From Galerina marginata (taxonomy: Eukaryota > Basidiomycota > Agaricomycetes > Agaricales > Galerinaceae): a DNA stretch of 64,000 nucleotides. Position numbers and translations under genes: made by a program. The DNA is taken from positions 2,046,001-2,110,000 of the forward strand of contig JAECYW010000008.1 in NCBI GenBank assembly GCA_023014335.1, given 5' to 3'. Positions 33,546 to 46,020 of the stretch are shown one piece after another; the first letter of the stretch is position 1; each line of letters begins with the position of its first letter. The notes under the pieces are model-generated. The model worked only from the letters and a program-made list of their open reading frames with translations. It searched no databases and had not been told where the DNA came from.

Positions 33546-36036
33546 TTACTCTCGGCTGACATCACTGTGTAGTCGCATAAAAGCAAATTGTGAGCTCATG
33601 ATGCAGGGGAAAGATCAAATAGAGAGTACGCACCGTCCGAAGAACTTAACCCACAGCCAATCAGTAGCAACCAACGTCCGGTTGCGCAGCGAAAAGAGGG
33701 TGCTTAGGTACGCGCTCCGCCAGAAAAGGTACGTGGCTACACCCCCCGTCGCGAACTAAACAAAGCCGTCGGTGAGTATCCAACTTACAAAAGGTTCGGC
33801 AAAGCAAGGAGACAACTCACGTTCCCATTCCTAAACGGCAAATCAGCAATAGCCTTATCCGAGCCGATATACGCCAAAGAGCCCTGGTGCGAATAATGAA
33901 ACGGCCTCAGCTTGACCTTGCTCAGCTGGCGATTGATGTCCTTTTTCTCATCCACAAGCTTCTTCGCCGCCTCGTGTTGCTCCGGAGTAGCCGATGGCGG
34001 CAGACCTTGCGCGATCTCGCTCTCGATCTTCTCCAGGCGGTGGCTCAGGGTGTCTGTCTTAGCCATCCGGTGTAGAATACGCGCGAGGTACGCGCCTTGC
34101 TGTGAGGCGACTTGGGCGGTGGGTGCATATGACGTCGCGGTGCAGTCTCCGATGGCGAAGATGCTGCCGTCGGTACCCTTCATGCGAAGGAAGTCTGCCA
34201 GAAACGAGGAATAAGCGGAGGCCTACAAAATGAGGAGAAAATGAAAAGCCGCACCATCGACAACAATACCGCGCCTATTAGTCTGGTCCTGGGGAAGCTT
34301 CGCCATCAGATCCTGCGTGAGCTTCCTTCCCTTATTCCCTGCAGCCCACACCACTAAACCACACGGCACCTCCACAATGCTCTTGTCGGGCATCTGCAGC
34401 ACCACAGCCTTATCCTTGACCTCCTTGACCATTGTCTTTGTGAGGACCTCAATCTTGCTCTCTCGGAAAGTGGACTCAGTAAACGTGATGAGCTCCTTGC
34501 TGAACGAGGGCAGCACGGAAGGCAGGGCTTCAACGAGGGAAATACGGATTTTGCCTGCCAGCTCGGGATACCATGACTTGAGGTCGTCCTACGGAAATGA
34601 ATCGTTATATTTGAGGACCAGACATCAAGGTATTATAAATACCTCAAGGAAATCGTGAATTTCACCACTGTGTCGAGAATGAAAAACTTGAGCAAATGGA
34701 GAATGAACCTTTCGCGTACCTCAGCTCAACACCAGTAGGTCCGCCACCGACGACAACCTGTCCGTAGACACGATGAACAAAAGTAGGCGCTACAAGAGCG
34801 CGTATGCCTTACCATGTGGAGCAATCGATCGATTTCCTTCTCATTTTGACCAGGGAAAGCGGCAGACTCAACACCTGGAGAACAAGACCATATTGACTAC
34901 CAAATTTACGTCCGCACTTTCGATGAAACTTACAGTCCAAAAATTCGCTTTGGAACTACATACAAATTTCTCAGTTACAAGCCGCGAAAGAAAAAGACAA
35001 GCTTACTCGTTCCGCGTCCGCCAACTCCTTCATGAAGCAGGCATGTTCTTGAACACCGGGGATATTGAACGTTTGGACCTCAGCTCCGACTCCATAAACC
35101 AGGTAATCATATGACATTGTAGTCGTCGAAACCTGGCCCTTGATATCTGACGTATCTAAATGGCAATAAAAGGGAATTAGGACGGACGGGCTTCCACAGG
35201 GACATCCCGTTGATGTCCGTTATAGAAAAGTCGAACACACCTGTGAAAGTGACAGTTTTATTTATGGGCTGTAAATCAGCCTCAGGTGAGCGGGGACGCA
35301 GATTGAAGTAGATGGATACGAACATCGACGTCTGTGGCTGAAGCTTCAATGACAGATACTTGGCGCGGTTTATGCCGGGTGATGTATCGCGTAGGTTGTA
35401 TAATAGACCGTGGGTTTAGGGTCCCAGCGGCCACACTAGGCAAGAGGGGCGTGAAGAGGAAGAAGTTCTTTGGGCTAATTACCACCTAGATAGCACAATG
35501 TTAACGACGATAAGGAATTCCATCGAGAGACATGTGTAGATTTTACGAACAACGTTGTAATCTGTAGTGTCGAGGGTCTTCAGCAAACTTGTAGAGCCCC
35601 AGCCACTACCGAGCACAACCAAAGTCTTCTTCTCGGGGTCGAAAGGCAGCTGTGGTCCTGGTGTTCGGTCTTGTTTACTGACGTAGTAAAATGCTCCGCC
35701 GCTGATCACGAGAGTGCCGAGCGTGGCGCGACCGAGAAACTGGAGGAAGGCCCGCCATCTCGATTGGTGAGGTGGGGGCGGTGGGGGAACCTGACAACAA
35801 TATACAATGCTCAAAATGTTGAACTATCGTGGGCGGTCAAAATGCATACGGGGGTTGTTGGCTCTGGGCTGACAGAATCTGTCGCAATGGCGCGTCGTGC
35901 CAGATGTCTTGGTAGTTGAGAGCGAACCAAAGATCTAGACTTGCAGACAGGCCGCGAAAGGATAACTAGAAGAATCATCATCACATGTTGTTCTGGACTC
36001 CAGACGCGACTGACCTCGACTCCGTATTGATAGCAT
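33546..36036 (-). CDS. Alternative (rotenone-insensitive) NADH:ubiquinone oxidoreductase, NDH-2 type, mitochondrial
   Basis: A multi-exon gene. Exon 1 (36036-36015) and exon 2 (35965-35850) encode an Arg-rich presequence (RSLVRSQLPRHLARRAIATD). Exon 3 (35790-35551) has a membrane-associated stretch and the FAD-binding VVLGSGWGSTSLL. The next exon (from 35483) begins VVISPKNFFLFTPLLPS. The second dinucleotide-binding motif VVVGGGPTGVEL is near 34750. VVWAAGNKGRKL and GSIFAIGDCTATSYAPTAQVA follow, and the end is ATYLFWRSAYLSTLF with a final exon giving RDVSRE and a stop at 33546. This single-subunit enzyme passes electrons from NADH to ubiquinone without pumping protons. The insert between the second FAD motif and the C terminus is a charged helix rather than a calcium-binding EF-hand. 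Middle exon borders were not all fixed. Confidence 0.88.
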
Positions 36037-37291
36037 GATGATGACGGGTGGACAAAAACGAGCGAAGAAAAGGAGGATGCGCTCGACAAGCTTAAGTACT
36101 AGCTTGCGCAGGAACGCTGGTGGTCGCCAGTAAAACGAGGCGCTGCACTGAGAGCAAACACGCCGGAGGTTGTCGTCATGAGAAAACTTACCCTGCACGT
36201 GATTAAATTGCCTTATCAAGCCGTTTAAGGAACTCAGTTAATCGTCTGGGTTGCTCTCTTCTTTTCTCCTCCTATTCTTAACCGGAATCTTCTACTATCA
36301 AGCATGGTAGAAAGCCAATGGAATATCACCAGAAATATGACAGCACGAGAAGAAAACTTGTTCCGATTGTCAGTGGAATAAGGCTTGCCTTCAGCGTACT
36401 GGCTCATTTATTTCTCTCGGAATGGGATGGGGGCGCTATCTGACTGTCAACGTCGTTGAACTTGACTATCCGACGGAAACGAGCAATGAATCGACCCCGA
36501 ACTTCCTAGGATCCTTCAAGCTGCTGAAGGCAATGGCGCCGTCAACCATCGACCCAGCGACCTCTTCAATGGTACATTATCAAGAACGACCGAACGATGC
36601 CGCCTTCCTTGGAAGGTGGTACTTAACTTCCGAAACGCTGTCTCGGACACGTGTCACCAATATTGGTGAGTGTCGAGTAAACAGGCATGCTACTAAATGT
36701 GCTGAAATAAACGGGAAAAGAACTTCGTACCTGGCGCACTTTAGCTTGCCTTATTGTTGGCGTCCGACATATGACCAGATCTCGATGCTCTGAATGCGTG
36801 AAACGTAAAGAAATCCCAGCCTTGTCCAGAAAGTCCTTCAGAAGAAGCATCCTTGCCACCTGGACGCTGTCCACAGCGTACATGACCCCCTACCAAAGCC
36901 CGTTGCTAAACCATTTATCCTGCCCCAGCAGTGGCCGGACCGACGCGTCGACGACCTTGAGTTCCCTAATGGCATTGCCATTAATGGAGGTGGGTAAGAG
37001 GGAGTACTTTTCCAGTGCCTGTCGATCCGTATCCTGCTTTGCGCTCTCTTTCATCTGGAGGCTCTTACCTTGATACTGGTCTTGAAGTTGGTGCTACCGA
37101 CGGCGGCCCGTGAGAAGGGAATTGAGAGGCCTAGTCGACCCCACTCGCACCCGCTGTGCCACTCAGGTGATGTCGCACTATTTTCAGACTCGTCGGCCAC
37201 GCCATAAACTTCTTCGATCCAACCTATAAATTCCACCCACCAACCATGGGGCCCCCTAGAATTCTTCGTGACGTCCACCTCGCGAGTCTCA
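36037..37291. other. Divergent space between NDH-2 and SGNH copy B
   Basis: 1.25 kb. A 123-codon frame at 36422-36793 has no motif and no splice partners. The TATA box of copy B is at 37225-37230. Nothing else recognised. Confidence 0.4.
37225..37230 (+). promoter_or_regulatory. TATA box of SGNH copy B
   Basis: TATAAA in CCTATAAATTCC, 62 bases before the start codon; the word and spacing match copies A and C. Confidence 0.65.
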
Positions 37292-38792
37292 ATGTTTCCA
37301 TCCACCTCTATTTTCTTCGCCACGTTCCTGCTATTCTGTAGCGCGTCCTTAGTGATTTGCCAAGATGCAAAACCTCCAAGAATTACTCCTGGAATACCCG
37401 GTGGCCATTGGGTCGCTACTTGGACCTCCATGCCCCAGTTGACCGAGTCTGCAAACTTGCCCCCTCCACCATTTGTGCGTTTCTTTTCATTCTGTAGAAT
37501 TGCGAACGGTGTTGAATGTATTTTTTCGTCAGAACCAATCAGGTTCCGTCTTCGTGAACTCGACTATTCGTCAAACTATCCACGCGTCTATTGGTGGCTC
37601 CCAACTTCGTGTCCGTATATCAAATGCATTCGGAGTCAATGATCTCCCCATTACTGGTGCTACAATTGCTCTCCCAGTTAACAACACGGCAGGAGTCAGT
37701 GGTATTCAGACAAATACCCTTCAAACACTCACATTCAGTGGCAATTCTTCCATCATCGTTCCGAATGGTGGGCTAGTGGTTTCCGACCCCATCGATTTCA
37801 ATGTTAATCCGCAAGCCATGGTCACAATCACGCTCTATCTCGCTCAAGGACAACAGAGTAACCTCGTCACGTCTCATCCAGGGAGTAGGACAACCACCTG
37901 GTTTTCGTTTGGAAATCATCTGACCGCGCAAAGCTTGACCGATCCGTCTGCCCAGAACGTAGCCCATTGGTATTTCTCGGCGTTTTCTTTTAACTAGTCC
38001 AGTTAATGATATTACTATTCTATAGGTATTTCCTTAGCGCTGTTGATGTGTGGGCACCACAATCTAAAAATGCACTGGCTATTGTTGGAGACAGTATCAC
38101 CGACGGACGAGGAAGCGACACAGACCGCAATAATAGGTATGTCATACGTCATCCTTATTATCCGACTAACCGACTTTCTATGCCTCTGAAGATGGCCTGA
38201 TCTCGTCCTCGCCAAAATGCAAAAGACTCCTGCCACAGTAAATATTGCCGTAGTAAATCAAGCAGCAGGAGGAAACCGCATCCTAAACGACGGTCTCGGC
38301 CCAAACGCGCTTGGCCGCATTGACCGCGACGTCCTCGCCCAGTCAGGTATCAAGTACGCGATGATTTTCGAAGGCGTAAACGACATTGGCACCGCCTCCA
38401 CCTCCGTCGCCGACCAGCAAGTCGTCGGAGACAGAGTCATCCAAGCCTTCAAACAAATAGCCGCCCGTGTGCACGCCTTCCAGATCCCGATATTTGCGGC
38501 TACCATCACCCCGTTCTCCGCTCCGAACTCGACGATTCAGCCGTACTCTGACCCGAATAGAGAGGCAACAAGGCAGCGCGTGAACGCGTTCATCCGCACG
38601 AGCGGGATATTTGATGCGGTCGTCGACTTTGATGCTATTTTGAAGGACCCCAAGATCCCGAGCCAGCTGAATCCGAATTTTAATTCTGGAGATTTCCTTC
38701 ACCCGAATGTTGCGGGGTATCAGGCGGTGGCGGATGCGTTCCCGTTGTCGATTTTCTCCCAGTTTAAGGACGGTGTTGATGGATTTAACTAA
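37292..38792 (+). CDS. Secreted SGNH/GDSL hydrolase, copy B
   Basis: Exons 37292-37474, 37533-37969, 38026-38136 and 38192-38792 join in phase to 443 residues. Intron positions and exons 2-3 lengths are the same as in copies A and C. A signal peptide (SIFFATFLLFCSASLVIC) is followed by ITPGIPGGHWVATWTSMPQL. Catalytic blocks are GDSITDG, AAGGNR, EGVNDIG and SGDFLHPN. It differs from A and C throughout and has a two-codon net insertion in the last exon, so it is the older paralogue. It lies head-to-tail with copy C, 1.2 kb upstream. Confidence 0.9.
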
Positions 38793-40025
38793 AAAGAAAC
38801 TGAGACTTCAATTGCGAGTCTCCTTTTGTTACCTATACCTCTAACTGTAGCGATCGGAAGTTATCCAAGTACTCAATGTGATCAAAGAGTGTCTTGAACG
38901 ATTCTTCGACATTGAATCTTCAGATCATGTGACCTACGGTCTCAACGTGCCAAATTTCTGCAAATTGCCAAAACACGGCTCGATCCCCTCCTTTTGCTTC
39001 TACTTGGTCTGTTTACCTTGCAGATATCAACCAAAAATCTTTGAAGGACATCGCGTCGGTTCCTTCTTTTTCTTTTTCCTTTGTGCTCTCCGTTATGGCC
39101 CGTAGTTAATGCCACATCGCTTGGAATAATTTGAGCGACAAACTATGAGTCGGGCCTCGGCTATGCGTGCTAGGACATCCAACTCCTTTTTCCATGGTTG
39201 CTCTGGGATTCAGAAAAAAACCGTGACTACCTACCAAAGAAATGCTGAACTCTCTTGACCTCTGGATTCACTTAATGCAATGGCGCCTCAACCATTCCTG
39301 GCCGCTAGTTTTGTACCCTTCTCGGAACAACAAAACAGTGACGTCGTCTCTAAAGCGTGGTGGCTAGTCAATAGACGTCGTTCCCAACTTTTTTCCAAGC
39401 GTAGTGCTTGGAAAAATGGCACACGGTCTCGGACAGCTGTGAGTGCACCAGTCCAATAAAAGCATTTGCTGACAAAAATTCTAAATATGGGAGGGAATAG
39501 CGTTTCTTAATTGGAAAACAACGGCTGCCCAATGCCCGTTCTATGCATAAAATTTAAAAGGGGAACAATTACGACTTTTTTTCGGCAATCTAAAGGACAA
39601 AACATTCATGTTACCCACGTGTGGCCATGGGTGTCAGTACGGTGTGTCAATGCTCGATGCTAAACTATTTACTATTCTCAACTGGCGGACCGCCGCAATA
39701 ACCGGTAATGCTCTGCCGACAGAGAAGCAACTTGACGTCGTTTTTCTACACGCGATGTCAGCCCCTTGAACTTCTGTCCAAAGGCAGGACGGAGCGTTCT
39801 TTTGTCTCTTGCCATATTTCTGAGGAAAGTATTACCGATGACCGCTCGTGAGATGGAAAGGCTAGGCTTTGTGAATGTCATACACACCTTCAGGTGTTTG
39901 GTATACCACTATTTTCAGAATTGCCCGCCATGTCACGAAACTTCTACGAGGTTGCCTATAAATTCTGGTCGACAATTACTATGGGATCTACTACAATTCC
40001 TTTGTGACTTCCCCCGCAAGCCCCA
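38793..40025. other. Space between SGNH copies B and C (outer part of inverted repeat arm 2)
   Basis: From 38873 on, this matches the reverse complement of the region upstream of copy A, with extra bases near 39350-39385. No independent gene is supported. Confidence 0.55.
39957..39962 (+). promoter_or_regulatory. TATA box of SGNH copy C
   Basis: TATAAA in GCCTATAAATTC, about 65 bases before the start codon and identical in context to copy A. Confidence 0.65.
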
Positions 40026-41519
40026 ATGTTTCTCCTCAGCTCTGTGTTCTCCGCCGGATTTCTTTTATTCTGTACCACTGCTGTATCTGCGCAGATTACT
40101 CCCGGAATCGCTGGAGGCCATTGGATGCCCACTTGGACAGCCATGCCTCAGTTGACTCAACCTGCAGATCTACCTCCTCCACCATTTGTACGTTTCCTTC
40201 CACTCTGCATTATATGCAATATTTTGACTGGTTCCTAATGCAATTTGCTTGTTAGAACCAAACTGGATCCGTTTTTGTAAACTCGAGTATTCGGCAAACC
40301 GTCCATGCCACTATTGGTGGAAACCAGATCCGGGTCCGTATATCTAACGCATTTGGGGTCAACGATCTTCCTGTCACTGCAGCCACAATCGCTCTCCCAG
40401 TTAGTAATGCAGCAGGGACGAACACTATCCTGTCAGGCACGGTTCAAACACTCACCTTCGGCGGGAATTCGTCCATTATTATTCCAGATGGTGGGCTGGC
40501 GGTGTCGGACCCTCTCAATTTCAACGCCAACGCACAAGCGATGGTCACGATTACAATTTTTCTTGCTCAAGGGCAACAGGGTAACCTCATCACATCTCAC
40601 CCTTCAAGTCTAACTACTTCCTGGTTCTCGGCTGGCAATCAAGTAAATGCACTGGCCTTCACGGATCCTTCGACAAAGAGCGCAGCCCACTGGTATTTTT
40701 TAGCGCGTTTTCGATATTATATGCAACCTTATCATTGGTCCTCTCACTTATATAGGTATTTTATTAGTGCTTTAGAAGTGTGGGCACCCAGTAATGCTAC
40801 TGCATTCGCGATCATTGGAGACAGCATTACCGACGGAGTAGGGAGCAACACAAACATCAACAATCGGTAACAAGATCGTATGCTGTCTCCCTTAAATATC
40901 TGACTGTTTCTCGTTCCCGTTAAGATGGACTGACGAGGTCGTTGCTAAGATGCAAAAGACACCGTCGGTAGCCAGTATCGCTTTGCTTAGCCTATCAGCA
41001 ACTGGAAACCGCGTTCTAGAAGATAGCCTTCCTTTCGGACCGAACGCGGTTGGTCGAATCGACCGCGACGTTCTCTCCCAGCGCGGCATCAAGTATGCAA
41101 TGATCTTCGATGGTCTAAACGATATCGGCATGGCCTCTGCCTCAGCCGACGTCCAACAAGTCATCGGTGACAGACTCATTCAAGCGTACAAACAAATAGC
41201 CGCCCGCGTACATACATTCGGAATCCCTTTATTCGCTGGAACCATCACGCCGTTCTTGGCATTCCCGCCCTATGCGGATCCACAGAAGGAGGTAACCCGG
41301 CAGCGCGTCAACGCGTTTATACGTACAAGTGGAATATTCGAAGCTGTTATCGACTTTGACGGAATCTTGAAAGACCCAGCAAATGCCACCCAACTCAACC
41401 CTACTTTCAATTCTGGAGATTTCCTTCATCCCAATGGTGCTGGGTATCTGGCGGTAGCGAATGCGTTCAATCTATCCATTTTTTCGACATTTGCGAATGG
41501 TGTCGTTGGCTTTAACTAG
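40026..41519 (+). CDS. Secreted SGNH/GDSL hydrolase, copy C
   Basis: Exons 40026-40187, 40256-40692, 40756-40866 and 40925-41519 are the same lengths as in copy A and give 434 residues. The signal peptide, GDSITDG, SATGNR, GLNDIG and SGDFLHPNG are all present. In the last exon only a few residues differ from copy A (for example NAFNLSIF against NAFDISIF). In exon 2 a short patch differs strongly (TNTILSGTVQ against TNAIISASVQ). The first introns of A and C are identical as read. Confidence 0.9.
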
Positions 41520-42765
41520 CAAACAAAATTGGGAGGCATCTGCTTCTTTGACACGATTTCATACTTCATCTAAATTGTTACCCGACGCAATTGTTTAACA
41601 AAAAAAATATAATACCCAAGATGGGCCTTGTAGCAAGCCATTCTTTGAAACTTTTTGAGTGCTTCCAGGACACACGGCTCGGATGGAGTTCCAAATCTTG
41701 TGACGTTCGTGCGAACAAACACTGCGGGCATTGGCCTATATAATCAATCGTCTTATATGTTGAATATGTTTTAAATAAAATCACTATATAATTTCCAATA
41801 TAATCAGATCAGCTTCTTAACATCTTGTCATCCCATCAAACTCGTTGTAACTCAAAAATACGGTGCATTTTATTACAAAAAAAGTACATGGGACTGTATG
41901 AGACGGCCCCAGTGGCATAAATCTAGAATATCTGGTCAATATTCAAAATTTTACGGCTCTGAGAGTCATATTTCGGTAGTCGCAGCGTCTAAAACATTCT
42001 GACATCTTGACAGGTTTTTTACAATAAAAACAGCGATTATATGGGTGATTATTTAGGAACAGCCTCACGATGACAAATCCTATAAAAACACTGATTTTAT
42101 TGTGAATTTGTCTTGATTATATAGGCCAAAGCCCGCAGTGAAACATTGCAACCAAACCAATCTCGGCGCTCGAGGTTACATTTTTCACTATGACCTTCAT
42201 GACTATGTCGAATATTCATCTCGAATCTCGTTTCTTGAATTGACTTAGCCACACCTCACTATAAATCACGGCCTTAAAGAATTTTCCTCGGTTTTTCCGT
42301 GTCCTGGTCCTCGGACTCCTCGCCAACTTGTATTCAATCTTGTTTCAATCTATTTTCTCGGGACAATGTTAAGTTACGTGGTCCTAATGAAGCCTGCTAT
42401 TACTATGCGATTATCGTTCTCTGGATTTGGGGCCTCTACCCCGAAAGCAAGAGACAAATTTTGCTTCAACCTGGCACGCCGTATCCTACTATATGGCATG
42501 GGTACCCCAGCCTTCAAAACTAGAACCTGAATGTCAGAACGCATTGCTTTCCTCTTTGACCCCACAATTACGGGTAAAGTTTCCCAGAACGCGATCGGTT
42601 TCCGTTTATTTGGTCAGCGAGTTGTGTGGATTTGTTGGGCTCTCTCGATCATGGCTCGCCCCGACCTCCCAATTCTAGGATTTAAACAACCGGCGCCTCT
42701 CTTTCTCTATTCATCACCTCTTAGACTTGATCTTCTCGTATTTCCTACTCTTTCTTCCATATATC
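41520..42765. other. Intergenic region upstream of protein E gene
   Basis: AT-rich, 1.25 kb; the first 100 bases belong to repeat arm 2. A TATAAA occurs at 42260-42265 but is 500 bases from the start of E. No gene supported. Confidence 0.4.
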
Positions 42766-45280
42766 ATGGAGCCATCTAAGACCCATAAGTCACGCTTGCC
42801 TCGCCTCATATCTCGCCCCTTCAAGCGTGCTTCTTCAAAGAACACCAACCCGCCCAAGGGGCCTGCCGATCGACACGCACCTAAGGCACATTGTAGCTGT
42901 AGGTGTTCTTCAATCGCGTCGCGTTTACCTTATTTCCCCGCTTACTTACATCATTCCACAGTCTTCAAGAAGCTCGGCTTCGGTGCTCGCCCAACCAAGA
43001 TCCCTCGCCCCAAGACGCCTGAGCTCCGATCCCAATATCCTGCTGGGGTACACGGAGGCGGGTGTTTCCCTAGCCTTTTCAAACGCAGCGTCAAAGTTGT
43101 CGTTGCCTCCAAGGCCATGCCAGAAGACATAGCTAAAGCACTCCCTCCTCTACCCCGTGCTCCAACACAGCGATCTCACAGTACGTGTTTTTTAATTGCG
43201 TCGCGTCGTTCCTCTGTTTAGCTATATGCTTATCGCGATCAGTTACCAGAGGTTCTCATCTGGGCATACCTTCTCGTGGGCCCACGCGCATCCCCAACCC
43301 CACCCAACTCAGGTGCATCAGGGAAAGCTTCGACTTCATCGACATCTCGCCTAAAAGCGAACACCCCTCTGCCTTTGAATCTCGTCGTTCCCATCACCTC
43401 GATCTCGCCACTGAGGCCGCTTCTGGCTACCCAGCCACGATCAAAAGACAAGATATTCCTCACGTTGAACCGTCCAATGTCTCTCTGGACGTGATCAATG
43501 CCTCGCCAGATGCCTCGATCAACGTTAACACGGACAGTCTTACCACCGACATTGTCCAGGTTCTACCTGTTCCCAATGCACACCCCGCTAACGCGATTTC
43601 TTCTATTCCTTTCCCCACTGCGATTGAAGAAGTGTTGCTGGACATCGAGAACGATTCTCAAGAGTCTGGTACGTTTTCCACCATTCTAGTTTGTTACTCA
43701 AAGCTCATTTGGTTATTTAAGATCTCGCCACGCCTGCTAGTACGTCAGACGAGGTACTCGACGGTATGTTTCCTGGTGCTCCTCCTTAGATGTTAATCAA
43801 GCCTTGCCGTTTATTCAGGCCTTGACACGCCTACTACGTTGCCAACCCCACCCACCCCTCATAAGATTGAGGCATTCGGTACGAACCCGGTTTTAGCTGA
43901 TGACATTGGTATGTTTTGTTTCCAAAGTTTTTAATATTGAGATTCATCTTTATCTTAGTCCAAGACTTTATCGAGACCAACGTCGCTTCTCGTCGCCGGA
44001 GACGCCTCGCTCAAGCAAACATTCCTATTGAGAAGCTGGTTGAGATCTTGGCCCTTCTAGAAGATCGTGTTTTCACAACTGCCGTCGACGAACTGGAGGT
44101 TGCTGTAGAGGCTTCCATCATCATCAAAAATAACTCAATTTCTCCTTCCAATATATCTTCCGCAGAGGACTCACCTACTTCTGAAGAACTTTCGCCCGTC
44201 ATTTCCTTCGTCGATTCAGCTTCCGTCTATTCATGTTCGAGTGCCCCATACTCCGACCACGAAGCATTCTTTGCCATGTTGAGTCAACAGGAATCAGGAA
44301 TTGAAATCAAGCCCTTCGAGGCTCCATTGATCCTTTGCGAAGAAGAGGATGAAGCTCAGGAGGCCGGCCCTTCCTCTACTTACCCTCGCTCCCTAGCCGC
44401 TCGTCGGGCGCATCCAAACCTTTTTATCTCCATTCCCCATAGGGCTCCCGATCTTCCAATTGCCTTGAGTAGCGGAGATTCAGACAATGAAGTCATCCAT
44501 TCTTCCACCACCGAACGATTGAATGGCCTTCGCGCTTCAAGGACCGTCTCTGCAACGTTTGTGCCTTTCCGACCGGCCTCTTCCTCCTTCTCCTCGTGCT
44601 CTGAAGAAGCTCCCCTTGTCGTCCCAGAAACCAGTGCCAAACGCCGGAATCGCCGTCAAGGCACCATTTATGGGATCCCTCCTGTTCCCGCTCTTGATAC
44701 TTCACGCTTTGATGACCCAGCTTCGTCTTCGTCTTGTTCTACTCCTGGGCCAGTTTCTACTCCTTCGGGTGGCTCCGTGAGCGAGAGTCGCTCCAGTATA
44801 TTTTACCGCAGCGAGCCTAAGTCTGGCCTTCGGCCACTTATGCTGCCTAAGCTCGCTGGCGAGGGCAAACCCAACAATGGTCTTCGTTCCATCCTAAAAC
44901 GTCCAGCTCTCCGTAAAGAAGAGTCGCCAGTCTCTACCCTATCTAGCTCTGAAAACATTTCTTCCAGTCTCTCGACTGGCACTGCAACGGACGAAGCCTC
45001 TCCCTTCTTCCGACCTCTCTTGTTACCAGAACCCATCAAGGGCTCTGAAATCGTGTCCTCCGATCGTTCGGGCAGTTGTGAAAACGAGGGGGCCTCCTCA
45101 ATTATTCAGCCTACATTACCGGAAGATGCCAAATGTTTTGTTTCTTCGGATTCTTCATCCGATAGCGAAAGCGATAGGGTCCATTCATACTTAAGACCTC
45201 TTTTGTTGCCAGATCATATCAAAATACGCAGGTCCATCAGCAGACCTCGTCCACATCCTCAACCTGGCCCCGCTTTTTAA
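42766..45280 (+). CDS. Serine-rich protein E with repeated RPLLLP motifs, paralogue of D; function unknown
   Basis: Six exons join in phase (42766-42892, 42962-43180, 43243-43668, 43722-43763, 43819-43908, 43959-45280) to 741 residues. I recognise no known domain. The N terminus is basic (THKSRLPRLISRPFKR). A short helical part is encoded at the start of the last exon (IPIEKLVEILALLEDRVF). The rest is Ser-, Pro- and acid-rich and probably disordered. Near the C terminus a motif of the form (L/F)RPL(L/M)LP occurs three times (LRPLMLPKLAG, FRPLLLPEPIKG, LRPLLLPDHIK) with a weaker IIQPTLPED copy. GLRSILKRPALR contains an SILK word like those that bind protein phosphatase 1. The protein ends PGPAF. 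It shares its N terminus, YSCSSA and the final GPAF with protein D. Confidence 0.8.
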
Positions 45281-45569
45281 TCGGCGACTTCTGTTTACGC
45301 CAACTACAAAACCTCGAAGCCTACTGTTTCCGTCCTCTTTCAACTTTCAAAGTTGACAGGAACCCGCAAGTTGTTCCCATACCTTCGGGCATCTCTCTCT
45401 CTCTCGCATCAAATTCTCCGTCCTCGCTCAGTTCTGCCTTCATTCATCCTTGCTGTTTTCTTTCTGCATTTACCCCGCTATCTGTCTTTGAAATACCCTG
45501 TGGCACAACTACCTCGCTGCGGCCCATGTCATCCCAACTCTGGACGCCATGCTGCCGGTTCGTTCTAAT

Positions 45570-46020
45570 GACTTGAGTGAGCTTTACCATCGACAACCTG
45601 CCTGGGTAATGACTTCATAACTCTGACGACAATACGCAACGCGTAATGACTTCCACGACCAATATTCTTCACGATCGACCGCCGACTCTCAGATTGACCT
45701 CATGGCCCAATACCCATCCCTATCGGCCTAATCTCATAATAGCTTTACGACGTTCACGACTTTCACGTCCAGATACCCATCATTATCGGCAGCCAATTCC
45801 AATACCGACTTCATGACTGTAACGACTTTGTGACTGGATACCCCTTCATTGTCGACAATCTACTCGACGCATAACGACTTCATGGCAAACTTCACGAGAT
45901 GTCCTACTCGATTTTAACGACTTTATGACCTGACGAACTTTCACGACACACCAAATGGGCACCTACTCCATCGACGGCTTTTACGACGTATAATGACCTT
46001 GACGACTTTATGACCCTTTT
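45570..46020 (+). repeat. Cluster of degenerate CGACTTNATGAC-like words
   Basis: Variants of one word recur at irregular spacing: AATGACTTCATAAC, AATGACTTCCACGAC, CGACTTTCACG, CGACTTCATGAC, CGACTTTGTGAC, CGACTTCATGGC, CGACTTTATGAC (twice) and GAACTTTCACGAC. There is no fixed period, so it is not a simple tandem array. It starts about 290 bases after the stop of protein E. Confidence 0.55.

Larger units (their letters stand above)
38873..41625 (+). repeat. Inverted repeat arm 2 carrying SGNH hydrolase copy C
   Basis: Matches 21665-24420 in reverse complement. It begins about 80 bases after the stop of copy B and ends about 100 bases after the stop of copy C. Confidence 0.85.

Noticed and set aside
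36422..36793. 123-codon frame upstream of SGNH copy B
   Set aside because: No motif or homologous frame upstream of copies A or C.
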